A program made the position numbers and the translations under genes. A stretch of DNA of 5,084 nucleotides. It comes from Methanobacteriota archaeon. Lineage in GTDB: Archaea > Thermoplasmatota > Poseidoniia > Poseidoniales > Poseidoniaceae. Where the stretch lies: positions 1 through 5,084 of the forward strand of contig PBUZ01000090.1 of the NCBI GenBank assembly GCA_002728035.1, written 5' to 3'. Positions 1 to 5,084 of this stretch are shown here, one piece after another. Under the pieces are notes generated by a model. The model was given only the letters and a program-made list of their open reading frames with translations, had not been told where the DNA came from and did not search any database. The stretch's first letter is position 1; each line of letters starts with the position of its first letter.

Positions 1-1102
1 CGCCAAAGAAGGGTGAGGACCAGAGCACTTCCCCGCCGAGGCTGTGATATTCCAGACTCGCATTGGCGGTTGACGCCATGCCGTGGTTGGCGACGTCCAG
101 GGTCAGCGTGTCGTCGTCGATGGTGATGGACTGGACGTCGAGTCGGGCGCGCCAGTACCACACGTTGTCGATGAGGAAGCGCATCACGTCCATCTCTTCA
201 GCAAGGCGTTCGTTGATGTTCTCAAAACTGCCCGGAATGAATTGCTCGTCATCGGTCTCAAACGTGAAGGTTGGGAATCCCATTTTGCCATAACCGTAAT
301 CTCTGCTGGTACCGCAGTTGGGGTACAGTCCTTGGTTGGCGTTTTGTATGGGGATATCGGAGATGCCTGCGTTCACGGTGTCTCGGATGCTCCAGAACAA
401 CTCCCAGTCAGGCGGCTGTTCAGGCCATTTGCCCCAAGGGTAGAGAATGATCCAAACGCCGGTGTGCATCGTGACATAGAGGTCAGCGTCGGTAACATGC
501 GCATCGATGTAAGCCGCATTGGCTGCCGTTTCTGCTTCGCTGAAGGCACTGCTCCCAGGTTGGGTGGTGGGGCAGGTGTTCCAATAATGGTCGTAATTCC
601 GATTGAGATCGACCTGATTGATGTTCCACCGTGTGTCGATATCATTACCGTCGGGATTGAGCATGATGAGGATGTGCAATTCGTTGTTTTGAAGGACGTT
701 GATGGCTTCCTCGTTACCGTCATTCCATCCGTTGATGTACCATTTTGCAGACAACCATGCAAGGGCTGTACCGAGGTATTCATTTCCGTGATGGCCACCG
801 TCGATGTAGACGATTTCTTTGGCCGAACCGTTGGCTTTGGTCTCCATGGACCAATCCGAGAGTCGAACAACCCACAAGGCACGACCGAGCTCAGAATTGC
901 CTGCACTGACCAAGTCCACGATGTCGGGATTTTCATCGGCCCACTCGTTGACCTCCATGGTGAGGGCCGCCCATGTCATGTGGACATGGCTGTCCACCGG
1001 ATCGCCCGGCCATGCGTTATTGATGGCAGGATCAAATTGGGCGCTGGCTGCTGGAACGGAGGCCAGCAACATGCAAACAACCAAGCCGATGGCTACTCGC
1101 AT
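1..1102 (-). CDS. Secreted M14-family zinc carboxypeptidase (C-terminus beyond the left edge)
   Basis: This is a metallo-carboxypeptidase that probably removes C-terminal residues from peptides outside the cell. The frame is open for 367 codons up to the window edge. Residues 1-21 form a signal peptide (basic R2, hydrophobic core, A-S-A before Q22), so export by Sec is likely. The catalytic domain spans roughly residues 37-320. Visible M14 landmarks are the zinc ligands H105 and E108 (HxxE in G-G-H-H-G-N-E), the N-P-D-G segment at 149-152, substrate-binding R158, N167-R168 in V-D-L-N-R-N-Y, third zinc ligand H213 (Y-V-T-M-H-T), and catalytic E282 in T-F-T-F-E. Y260 lies 22 residues before E282, the spacing of Y248/E270 in bovine carboxypeptidase A. 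All key residues are present, so it should be active. After about residue 320 a beta-rich stretch looks like the start of an Ig/CARDB-like domain, but it is cut off. The ATG at 1102 is preceded in frame by TGA four codons upstream, so no earlier start exists. No strong SD is seen. It lies 47 nt after the small gene at 1150-1569 and may be co-transcribed with it. Confidence 0.93.
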   Translation of the reverse strand, partial: MRVAIGLVVCMLLASVPAASAQFDPAINNAWPGDPVDSHVHMTWAALTMEVNEWADENPDIVDLVSAGNSELGRALWVVRLSDWSMETKANGSAKEIVYIDGGHHGNEYLGTALAWLSAKWYINGWNDGNEEAINVLQNNELHILIMLNPDGNDIDTRWNINQVDLNRNYDHYWNTCPTTQPGSSAFSEAETAANAAYIDAHVTDADLYVTMHTGVWIILYPWGKWPEQPPDWELFWSIRDTVNAGISDIPIQNANQGLYPNCGTSRDYGYGKMGFPTFTFETDDEQFIPGSFENINERLAEEMDVMRFLIDNVWYWRARLDVQSITIDDDTLTLDVANHGMASTANASLEYHSLGGEVLWSSPFFG

Positions 1103-1149
1103 GGTTACCCGTCACGGCGCCAAGAGAAAAACGCTTGCATGGGGTGAAC

Positions 1150-1569
1150 TTACCAGTCGGAGGTGAAGGCGTTCGGGTTCTTGACCTTCTCACCTTCTCG
1201 CGTCCAAATGCTTGGGCCATCCGTGGAGTAAATATCTGCGAACGGATCGATCTCTTCTTCCTGGAGGTTCCGTTGCATGTAGGCCTCGACACGTTCTCGG
1301 AGGTCGGGCTTGAACTTCCAGTAATGGATGCGCCATTCACGGCCATCCCAGAGGGTGGTTTCTTCAGATTCGGTCGTCAGGAGGTCGTAATCTTGGAACA
1401 TGTAGAACAGGTTTCGATCGGTTGGCTCAAGAGCGTTGTCGATGATTCGATTGTAGAACCCAAAGAATCCAAGGGCGTGTTCCGCCATGCCTTGGGCAAC
1501 TTCTGTATCCATTTCCAAGTCAATATGTTGCTGAATTGCGCGTGTCAATTCTGCCAGTGTCATCCCCAT
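1150..1569 (-). CDS. Small conserved archaeal protein, possibly DUF6015-like, winged-helix-like C-terminal half
   Basis: This cytoplasmic protein has 139 residues, no signal peptide and no membrane segment. Its function is unknown. Helical N-terminus (T-L-A-E-L-T-R-A-I at 4-12), the segment F-F-G-F-Y-N-R-I-I-D-N-A-L (35-47) and L-L-T-T-E-S-E-E-T-T-L-W-D-G-R-E-W-R-I-H (63-82) recall, from memory, an uncharacterised Thermoplasmata family (DUF6015). That match is not verified. The strand-loop-strand at 64-84, rich in E, R and W, could be the wing of a winged-helix fold, so a DNA-binding role is possible but unproven. The frame stays open upstream to an ATG at 1659. The start at 1569 is preferred because a GGGGAGG ribosome site lies 8 nt before it and the upstream extension would run through the TATA-like promoter element. 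A second ATG two codons in (1563) is a less likely start. It is divergent from the polyamine operon and upstream of the carboxypeptidase gene. Confidence 0.8.
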   Translation of the reverse strand: MGMTLAELTRAIQQHIDLEMDTEVAQGMAEHALGFFGFYNRIIDNALEPTDRNLFYMFQDYDLLTTESEETTLWDGREWRIHYWKFKPDLRERVEAYMQRNLQEEEIDPFADIYSTDGPSIWTREGEKVKNPNAFTSDW

Positions 1570-1577
1570 TTGATTCG

Positions 1578-1584
1578 CCTCCCC
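1578..1584 (-). promoter_or_regulatory. Shine-Dalgarno site deciding the start of the 139-residue protein
   Basis: Read on the minus strand the site is GGGGAGG, with an 8-nt spacer to the ATG at 1569. This spacing is normal for that ATG, too long (14 nt) for the ATG at 1563, and on the wrong side for the far-upstream ATG at 1659. It therefore fixes the start at 1569. Confidence 0.65.
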
Positions 1585-1618
1585 ACCTGCCGTGAACCGC
1601 GTTGTTTCGGTTCCCGTT

Positions 1619-1633
1619 GCTATATTATATTGG
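1619..1633 (-). promoter_or_regulatory. TATA-like core promoter for the minus-strand small-protein/carboxypeptidase genes
   Basis: Read on the minus strand, CCAATATAATATAGC contains an uninterrupted 10-bp A/T block (1621-1630). An archaeal TATA box is usually about 25 bp before the transcript start, which would place the start near 1600 and leave a leader of about 30 nt that includes the SD at 1578-1584. The geometry is good but no transcript data exist. The block also reads reasonably as a TATA box on the plus strand, which would give the speB operon a leader of about 100 nt. Confidence 0.45.
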
Positions 1634-1650
1634 TCACCGACCCATATTAA

Positions 1651-1676
1651 GTGTTTCACGCGATTTCATGAAACAC
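1651..1676. repeat. Inverted repeat, candidate operator in the divergent promoter region
   Basis: GTGTTTCA at 1651-1658 is matched exactly by its reverse complement TGAAACAC at 1669-1676, with a 10-nt spacer. Inside it, TTTCATGAAA at 1664-1673 is a perfect 10-bp palindrome. The TTTCA half-site therefore occurs at 1654-1658 and 1664-1668 (same orientation, one helical turn apart) and inverted at 1669-1673. This layout between divergent genes suggests a dimeric regulator site for one or both promoters. The regulator is unknown, and no T-run follows to suggest a terminator. Confidence 0.45.
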
Positions 1677-1752
1677 GCCCTTTATGTGCGGAAATCACGT
1701 CACGTTGTTCTCATCGGCAAGATGATGAAGGGGGCGAGGGCCACGCTGTACC

Positions 1753-2769
1753 ATGTCCGATACCTTCGTTGAGGGTACCTTCCTTGGCTTACCTGCCTTG
1801 GATGGTGGAGCGGATGTCACCGTTGTTCCATTGGCATTTGAATTGACGACTTCCTACGGCACAGGTACAGAGGGCGGACCAAGTGCCTGCATTGAAGCGA
1901 GTGGACAGGTTGAGTTGTACGACGATGCATTGGGTGAGGCCTTACCCGCTGGAGCCGTTTTGCACACGGCCGATGTTTGGGAAGGTTCTGCTTCTACGTT
2001 GCGTGGTCAACTGGATGAACTTTCAGACCATGTTCGGCCATTTTTCAACGGGCAGCAGTTCCCGCTTTTCCTCGGCGGAGAACACGGTATCTTGCCGCCA
2101 GTTCTGCATGCTGCTCGGGCACACCCGCTCGTTCAAGGCGACCTCACAAAGGTAACAGTGGTTCAACTCGACGCCCACGCAGACCTCCGATCATCGCTTG
2201 ACGGAGAGGTTTTTTCCCACGCATGCGCCGCCGCTCGAAGCCTTGATGTGGGCATTGGTGCGCTGTACCAAGCCGGTGTTCGTGCCTACTGTAAAGAAGA
2301 GGCCGATCGTATTGAATCGGATTCGAGGATTTCCACCTTTTTTGCCAAAGACACCCAACACCCTCACACAGGTGGCCTCGTGTGGCAGCGTTGGATTGAA
2401 GCATTGAGGGCGCTGGAAGGTCCTGTTCACTTCACGTTGGACATCGACGGGCTTGACGGCTCGCTGGTGCCAGCCACGGGCACCCCTGTCCCCGGAGGTT
2501 TGTCGTATTGGCAAGCGGTGGAGACGATAGAAACGCTGTTCGGGAACCCAAATGCGGTCATCATTAGTGCCGATGTGAACGAAATTGTTCCTCAAGCAGA
2601 CACACCGTTGACCCAGTTTACGGCGGCTTGTTTGGCAACCAAAATCATTGCATCGCATCTTTTGGCGAAACGTGAGGGACGTTGGAAGGCTTCATCAGCA
2701 CCCCTTCGGTCGGAAGGGCAGTGCACGTTTTTCTCGGATTTTGATGAAAAGACACATTCGGCATCTTGA
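1753..2769 (+). CDS. speB: Agmatinase-family ureohydrolase (SpeB-like)
   Basis: This is a binuclear-manganese ureohydrolase of the agmatinase/arginase family, 338 residues, predicted to hydrolyse agmatine to putrescine plus urea in the cytoplasm. The expected metal-binding signature is complete: H111 in G-G-E-H-G, D140/H142/D144 in D-A-H-A-D, and D230/D232 in T-L-D-I-D. H156 (S-H-A-C-A-A-A-R) and E277 (A-D-V-N-E-I-V-P) are also in place. D-A-H-A-D-L-R followed by G-x-x-F-S-H-A-C is the agmatinase pattern rather than the arginase one. The N-terminal Y-G-T-G-T-E-G-G-P (35-43) is the usual substrate-loop region. One oddity is D235-G236 where the family normally has Asp-Pro after the DxD motif. 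The polar tail after about residue 305 extends past the core. The ATG at 1753 is the first start after an in-frame TGA at 1726; its SD is weak. It heads the cluster with the SpeD- and DHS-family genes. Alternatives are N1-aminopropylagmatine ureohydrolase, known in archaeal spermidine synthesis, or a related guanidino-substrate hydrolase. Confidence 0.92.
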   Translation: MSDTFVEGTFLGLPALDGGADVTVVPLAFELTTSYGTGTEGGPSACIEASGQVELYDDALGEALPAGAVLHTADVWEGSASTLRGQLDELSDHVRPFFNGQQFPLFLGGEHGILPPVLHAARAHPLVQGDLTKVTVVQLDAHADLRSSLDGEVFSHACAAARSLDVGIGALYQAGVRAYCKEEADRIESDSRISTFFAKDTQHPHTGGLVWQRWIEALRALEGPVHFTLDIDGLDGSLVPATGTPVPGGLSYWQAVETIETLFGNPNAVIISADVNEIVPQADTPLTQFTAACLATKIIASHLLAKREGRWKASSAPLRSEGQCTFFSDFDEKTHSAS

Positions 2770-2794
2770 TCAACACAACCAAACGGCGGAGCGA

Positions 2795-2801
2795 GAGGTG
2801 A
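2795..2801 (+). promoter_or_regulatory. Strong Shine-Dalgarno site for the SpeD-family gene
   Basis: GAGGTGA is a 7-nt match to the archaeal GGAGGTGA consensus and ends 4 nt before the ATG at 2806. It lies in the 36-nt gap after the speB stop, supporting translation of this gene from a polycistronic transcript. Confidence 0.7.
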
Positions 2802-2805
2802 AAGC

Positions 2806-3192
2806 ATGACCGAACACCATGTCAAAGGGTCGCATGTGTTCATGGACTATACAGGCGCCTTTTTCGATGGTGAGGATGCTCATGATTGGGTGCTCTCCGT
2901 GATGAGAGATGCCGTCGCTCAAAGTGAGGCCACCGAAGTCCATGCACATGCGGAACCCTTTGACGGAAGCACGTCTCCTCCAGGTTTCGCAGCCGTGGTC
3001 CTCATCGATGAGAGCCACGTTACCGCTCACCATTACGCTGACCGTGGCATGCTCGCTTTGGACTGTTTTACCTGCGGTGAAAGCGATCCTGACGCTCTTG
3101 CTGATTTCATTCACGAAGCCTTGTGCAAGGGCATGCCAGCATTGCATCTGGTGCGCCGTGACCGTGTTGAACGATTTCTCACCGAGGTGTGA
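2806..3192 (+). CDS. speD: SpeD-family pyruvoyl decarboxylase (AdoMet decarboxylase, or a neofunctionalised arginine decarboxylase)
   Basis: This 128-residue protein is a prokaryotic class 1B SpeD proenzyme, which normally cuts itself at an internal serine to form a pyruvoyl cofactor. Expected residues are all present: cleavage at E69-S70 in D-E-S-H, processing histidine H75 (five residues after S70) and catalytic C90 in F-T-C-G (twenty after S70). These spacings equal S63/H68/C83 of the Thermotoga maritima enzyme as I recall it. Length is typical for the family. The segment after H75 reads H-Y-A-D, whereas AdoMet decarboxylases usually read T-W-P-E there, so the substrate region has diverged. 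Some SpeD homologues, including euryarchaeal ones, are known to decarboxylate arginine or ornithine instead of AdoMet. Position between an agmatinase and a DHS-family gene, with no spermidine synthase alongside, makes arginine decarboxylase attractive. Family assignment is firm; substrate is undecided. The stop is only 3 nt before the next gene. Confidence 0.93.
   Translation: MTEHHVKGSHVFMDYTGAFFDGEDAHDWVLSVMRDAVAQSEATEVHAHAEPFDGSTSPPGFAAVVLIDESHVTAHHYADRGMLALDCFTCGESDPDALADFIHEALCKGMPALHLVRRDRVERFLTEV
3184..3189 (+). promoter_or_regulatory. Shine-Dalgarno site embedded in the 3' end of the SpeD-family gene
   Basis: GAGGTG forms the last two sense codons (Glu-Val) of the upstream gene and sits 6 nt before the ATG at 3196. 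It is the same hexamer used before the SpeD-family gene. The arrangement implies translational coupling of the two genes. Confidence 0.65.
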
Positions 3193-3195
3193 TGC

Positions 3196-4155
3196 ATGGG
3201 TGTACGTGACTTTGTTGACGAGCACTTTCGTCACTTCAATGCAGGGACGCTACAGGAGGCAGCAATGTCGTTGACCGCACTGCTCGAGAACGGTGGGAAG
3301 GTGTTTTTGACACTGGCCGGGGCCATGAGCACCGCCGAAATTGGAAGGAGCCTCGCTGCGATGATTCGCTCCGGTCATATCGCTGCGATTTCATGCACTG
3401 GCGCCAATCTCGAGGAAGACCTGTTCAATCTCGTTGCGCACGACCATTATGTTCGCATCGCCAACCACGAGGACCTTTCACCAGCCGACGAACTTGCGCT
3501 CTTGGAACAGGGATTGAATCGGGTGACGGATACATGCATCCCCGAAGAAGCAGCTATTCGGGCCATTGAACAACACATGATGGCTCTGTGGAGGCAAGCC
3601 ACGTTGGACGGGCACGCCGCACTTCCCCACGAGTACTTCTACCAACTTCTTCGCAGCGATGTCCTTGAAACGTCGTACCAAGCCGACCCCGCCAACTCTT
3701 GGCTGCTCGCCGCCGCAAAAGCCGACCTCCCTCTTTTCGTTCCTGGATGGGAGGATTCAACCTTGGGCAATATTTTCGCCGCCCGCTGCTCTCAAGGCGA
3801 ACTCCATCCTTCGATTGTTCTCAGCGGCACACACTACATGACCTCGTTGATGTCGTTCTACCGTGCATCCACTTCGCCATTGGCGTTTCTTCAATCCGGA
3901 GGTGGGATCGCTGGTGATTTCCCTATCTGCGTGGTTCCACTTCTTCACCAAGATTTGGGGGAAAGAACGGTCCCTCTCTGGTCTTGGTTCGCTCAAATCA
4001 CCGATGCTACCGCCTCATACGGCGGCTACTCTGGTGCGCCACCCAACGAGAAGATCACCTGGGGTAAACTCGGTGCCGAAACGCCACGCTTTAACATACA
4101 AAGCGATGCAAGCATTGTTTTGCCCATGTTGTTTGCCTATGTTCTTGACCTTTAG
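3196..4155 (+). CDS. speY: Deoxyhypusine synthase-family protein, DHS-like clade (SpeY/homospermidine synthase type)
   Basis: The protein has 319 residues, belongs to the NAD-dependent DHS superfamily and is probably cytoplasmic. Members transfer an aminobutyl group through a lysine imine. Family landmarks are T-L-A-G-A-M-S-T-A-E (39-48), I-S-C-T-G-A-N-L-E-E-D (65-75), V-P-G-W-E-D-S-T-L-G-N (182-192), G-G-G-I-A-G-D-F-P (235-243) and S-G-A-P-P-N-E-K-I-T-W-G-K (279-291). K291 matches the catalytic Lys329 of human DHS, with W289 and E285 matching Trp327 and Glu323. Three other polyamine contacts differ: human Asp243 is N192, His288 is D241 and Asp316 is Y278. The wording of these blocks, as I recall it, is that of bacterial DHS-like proteins rather than archaeal DHS acting on aIF5A. 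Anabaena SpeY of this clade is needed for homospermidine synthesis, so making homospermidine from putrescine is the favoured role. A genuine aIF5A-modifying DHS is less likely but not excluded. The start is set by the coupled SD and the 3-nt gap after the SpeD-family stop. Confidence 0.92.
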   Translation: MGVRDFVDEHFRHFNAGTLQEAAMSLTALLENGGKVFLTLAGAMSTAEIGRSLAAMIRSGHIAAISCTGANLEEDLFNLVAHDHYVRIANHEDLSPADELALLEQGLNRVTDTCIPEEAAIRAIEQHMMALWRQATLDGHAALPHEYFYQLLRSDVLETSYQADPANSWLLAAAKADLPLFVPGWEDSTLGNIFAARCSQGELHPSIVLSGTHYMTSLMSFYRASTSPLAFLQSGGGIAGDFPICVVPLLHQDLGERTVPLWSWFAQITDATASYGGYSGAPPNEKITWGKLGAETPRFNIQSDASIVLPMLFAYVLDL

Positions 4156-4161
4156 AGGAGG
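4155..4161 (+). promoter_or_regulatory. Strong SD-like motif with no start codon at normal spacing
   Basis: GAGGAGG overlaps the last base of the DHS-family stop codon. No ATG, GTG or TTG follows within about 4-14 nt; the nearest is a TTG at 4178 and then the ATGs at 4203 and 4207. It is therefore either a chance purine run, or acts at a distance (45 nt) on the secreted-protein gene if the leader folds. Confidence 0.3.
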
Positions 4162-4206
4162 CAAGTTACCCAAAGTCTTGAAGGGGAGTCGGCCCACATT
4201 CAATGC

Positions 4207-5084
4207 ATGAACGTCGGACGTCGAAGCGCTGCACTCGTTTTGGTGGGCCTGTTCTTGGTCTCGCTGGCACCGATACAAGCGGAGACCAACGATGCGCCAA
4301 GCGTCACCATCACGACCCATTGGGTAGGCGAGGGTACCACGGACGTGGCCCATGCTTACTTGCTCACGTTTTCCGACAACGGAACCTATACCATTGATGT
4401 GACGCTGCACCATGAACGCAACGAAACCTTCCTGCCATCCACACAGAGCATTGTCTGGGGGAGCCAAGACAGTTTGCGAACAGCGCTGGTGACGTTCAAC
4501 ACCAGCCTCGAGTGGGCGGATGTCGTCGAACTCGATGTCAACATCTTGTCACACAACGGCGATGCAGTTGACATCTCCAGTGGACGAACCATGGAAATTG
4601 GTCGGTGGAATCAACCCATGGACGACCATGAAGTGATGCTCTCCACGACATGGGAGATCGACCAATCTTACACCAACGAGGAGGGCGACCAGCGCTTTGC
4701 CTTGGCGTTCACCGGTCAAGGCTGGCAGGAACGCGTTGGGCAGACCCTCTCGTCATGGGAATTGGGCAACGGCACGTTCCAAACGCTTGAAACCACAGAG
4801 GACGGTGAAAGCGACTTGGACCTTGTCCTCACGCAACTTTGGAAAAACGAGACCATCGTGGGTGGCATGCTGGTCAGCCAAGTCTTCGATGCACGGGGCT
4901 TTGGAAGTTTGCAAACAACCCTCGTCGATGGTGATACAGAAACGGTGGTCCAAGCGGACGTCTCCCAAGCACTTCTGAACCGTTCCTATCTTGAAGGAAC
5001 GGTGGGTGAACACCTGTTGCTTGAGGCCACGGGCGTTCTCAACGTATCCGAAGTCGGTAGCGAGAACGATTCGATGAACATCGA
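4207..5084 (+). CDS. Secreted protein of unknown function (C-terminus beyond the right edge)
   Basis: I do not recognise this family. The frame is open for 292 codons and runs off the window. Residues 1-25 are a clear Sec signal peptide: R5-R6, a hydrophobic core from A8 to L20, and I-Q-A before E26. The exported part is acidic, beta-prone (many T, V, and alternating hydrophobics), has no cysteine, and has a single lysine (K213). It carries eight N-x-S/T sequons (N58, N72, N98, N188, N214, N258, N279, N287), compatible with archaeal surface N-glycosylation. No transmembrane segment or catalytic motif is visible in the part present; a C-terminal anchor could lie beyond the edge. The ATG at 4207 is chosen because it begins the signal peptide and no other start codon lies between it and the DHS-family stop, which is in the same frame. 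There is no SD at normal distance and no obvious TATA box just upstream. It sits 51 nt after the polyamine cluster and may be transcribed with it, but no functional link is evident. Confidence 0.85.
   Translation, partial: MNVGRRSAALVLVGLFLVSLAPIQAETNDAPSVTITTHWVGEGTTDVAHAYLLTFSDNGTYTIDVTLHHERNETFLPSTQSIVWGSQDSLRTALVTFNTSLEWADVVELDVNILSHNGDAVDISSGRTMEIGRWNQPMDDHEVMLSTTWEIDQSYTNEEGDQRFALAFTGQGWQERVGQTLSSWELGNGTFQTLETTEDGESDLDLVLTQLWKNETIVGGMLVSQVFDARGFGSLQTTLVDGDTETVVQADVSQALLNRSYLEGTVGEHLLLEATGVLNVSEVGSENDSMNI

Larger units (their letters stand above)
1570..1752. other. Divergent intergenic regulatory region
   Basis: These 183 bp separate the minus-strand small-protein gene from the plus-strand speB gene and should carry both promoters. 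The middle (about 1619-1653) is clearly AT-richer than the flanking coding DNA. It holds a minus-strand SD, a TATA-like element, a second TATA-like stretch CATATTAAG at 1643-1651, and an 8-bp inverted repeat. For the plus strand, candidate TATA elements are 1643-1651 or the weak CTTTATGTG at 1680-1688; the sequence alone does not decide between them. A purine-rich run (GAAGGGGGCGAGGG, 1727-1740) lies 12 nt or more before the speB ATG and is at best a weak ribosome site. Confidence 0.6.

Noticed and set aside
83..1147. Long plus-strand open frame of 354 codons opposite the carboxypeptidase
   Set aside because: It is the antisense shadow of the M14 gene, whose minus-strand frame has every catalytic residue and a signal peptide. 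The plus-strand product has no recognisable motif.
1103..1149. T-rich stretch (minus strand) between the small-protein and carboxypeptidase genes as a terminator
   Set aside because: The run is only five T in a row with no hairpin, too weak to call, and the short gap fits co-transcription equally well.
1135..1650. Plus-strand open frame of 171 codons opposite the 139-residue protein
   Set aside because: It is antisense to a minus-strand gene with a well-placed SD and a TATA-like element, and its own translation looks like no known protein.
1570..1659. N-terminal extension of the minus-strand small protein to the ATG at 1659
   Set aside because: The extension would translate through the TATA-like element and the SD; the ATG at 1569 has the SD at 8 nt.
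2314..2324. Palindrome GAATCGGATTC within the agmatinase gene
   Set aside because: It is short, lies inside coding sequence at ordinary codons, and has no regulatory context.
2191..2658. Minus-strand open frame of 155 codons inside the agmatinase gene
   Set aside because: It is a shadow frame opposite a gene with a complete metal-binding signature; no SD or family resemblance.
4153..4209. Amber read-through (for example pyrrolysine) joining the DHS-family protein to the secreted protein
   Set aside because: The DHS-family protein ends at its normal C-terminus, and the downstream frame begins with a signal peptide that would be useless inside a fusion. The shared frame is a one-in-three coincidence.
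4015..4467. Minus-strand open frame spanning the end of the DHS-family gene and the start of the secreted-protein gene
   Set aside because: It overlaps two well-supported plus-strand genes and has no recognisable motif.

Overview
The window looks like archaeal chromosome, most likely a Thermoplasmatota-type euryarchaeon such as the marine Poseidoniales (MGII). This assignment is inferred from four things. There is a small protein resembling an uncharacterised archaeal/Thermoplasmata family. TATA-like elements precede it rather than bacterial -35/-10 boxes. Shine-Dalgarno (SD) sites match the GGAGGTGA type. Two large secreted, lysine-poor, acidic proteins flank the metabolic genes. No rRNA, tRNA, CRISPR array, insertion sequence or phage gene was seen, and no marker gene fixes the taxonomy.

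Layout: the left third is on the minus strand. A small cytoplasmic protein of 139 residues (1150-1569) is followed 47 nt downstream by a secreted M14 zinc carboxypeptidase (1-1102, running off the left edge). A 183-bp divergent intergenic region (1570-1752) holds a TATA-like element for the minus-strand genes and a striking inverted repeat. The plus strand then carries a tight three-gene cluster: agmatinase-family SpeB (1753-2769), a pyruvoyl-type SpeD-family decarboxylase (2806-3192) and a deoxyhypusine synthase (DHS)-family protein (3196-4155). Last comes the start of a secreted protein of unknown function (4207 to the right edge).

How the genes may work together: the plus-strand cluster is a polyamine operon. 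The DHS-family protein belongs to the DHS-like clade best known from bacteria. It keeps the catalytic lysine but has changed several substrate-pocket positions. A cyanobacterial member of that clade (SpeY of Anabaena) is required for homospermidine synthesis. The SpeD-family protein keeps every self-processing and catalytic residue but has an altered segment where S-adenosylmethionine (AdoMet) decarboxylases usually read H-T-W-P-E, and no spermidine synthase gene is next to it. The most economical hypothesis is a self-contained route: arginine to agmatine (neofunctionalised SpeD), to putrescine (SpeB), to homospermidine (SpeY-like). The conservative alternative is ordinary AdoMet decarboxylase and agmatinase supplying spermidine. 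The enzyme families are clear from the sequence; the substrates are inference.
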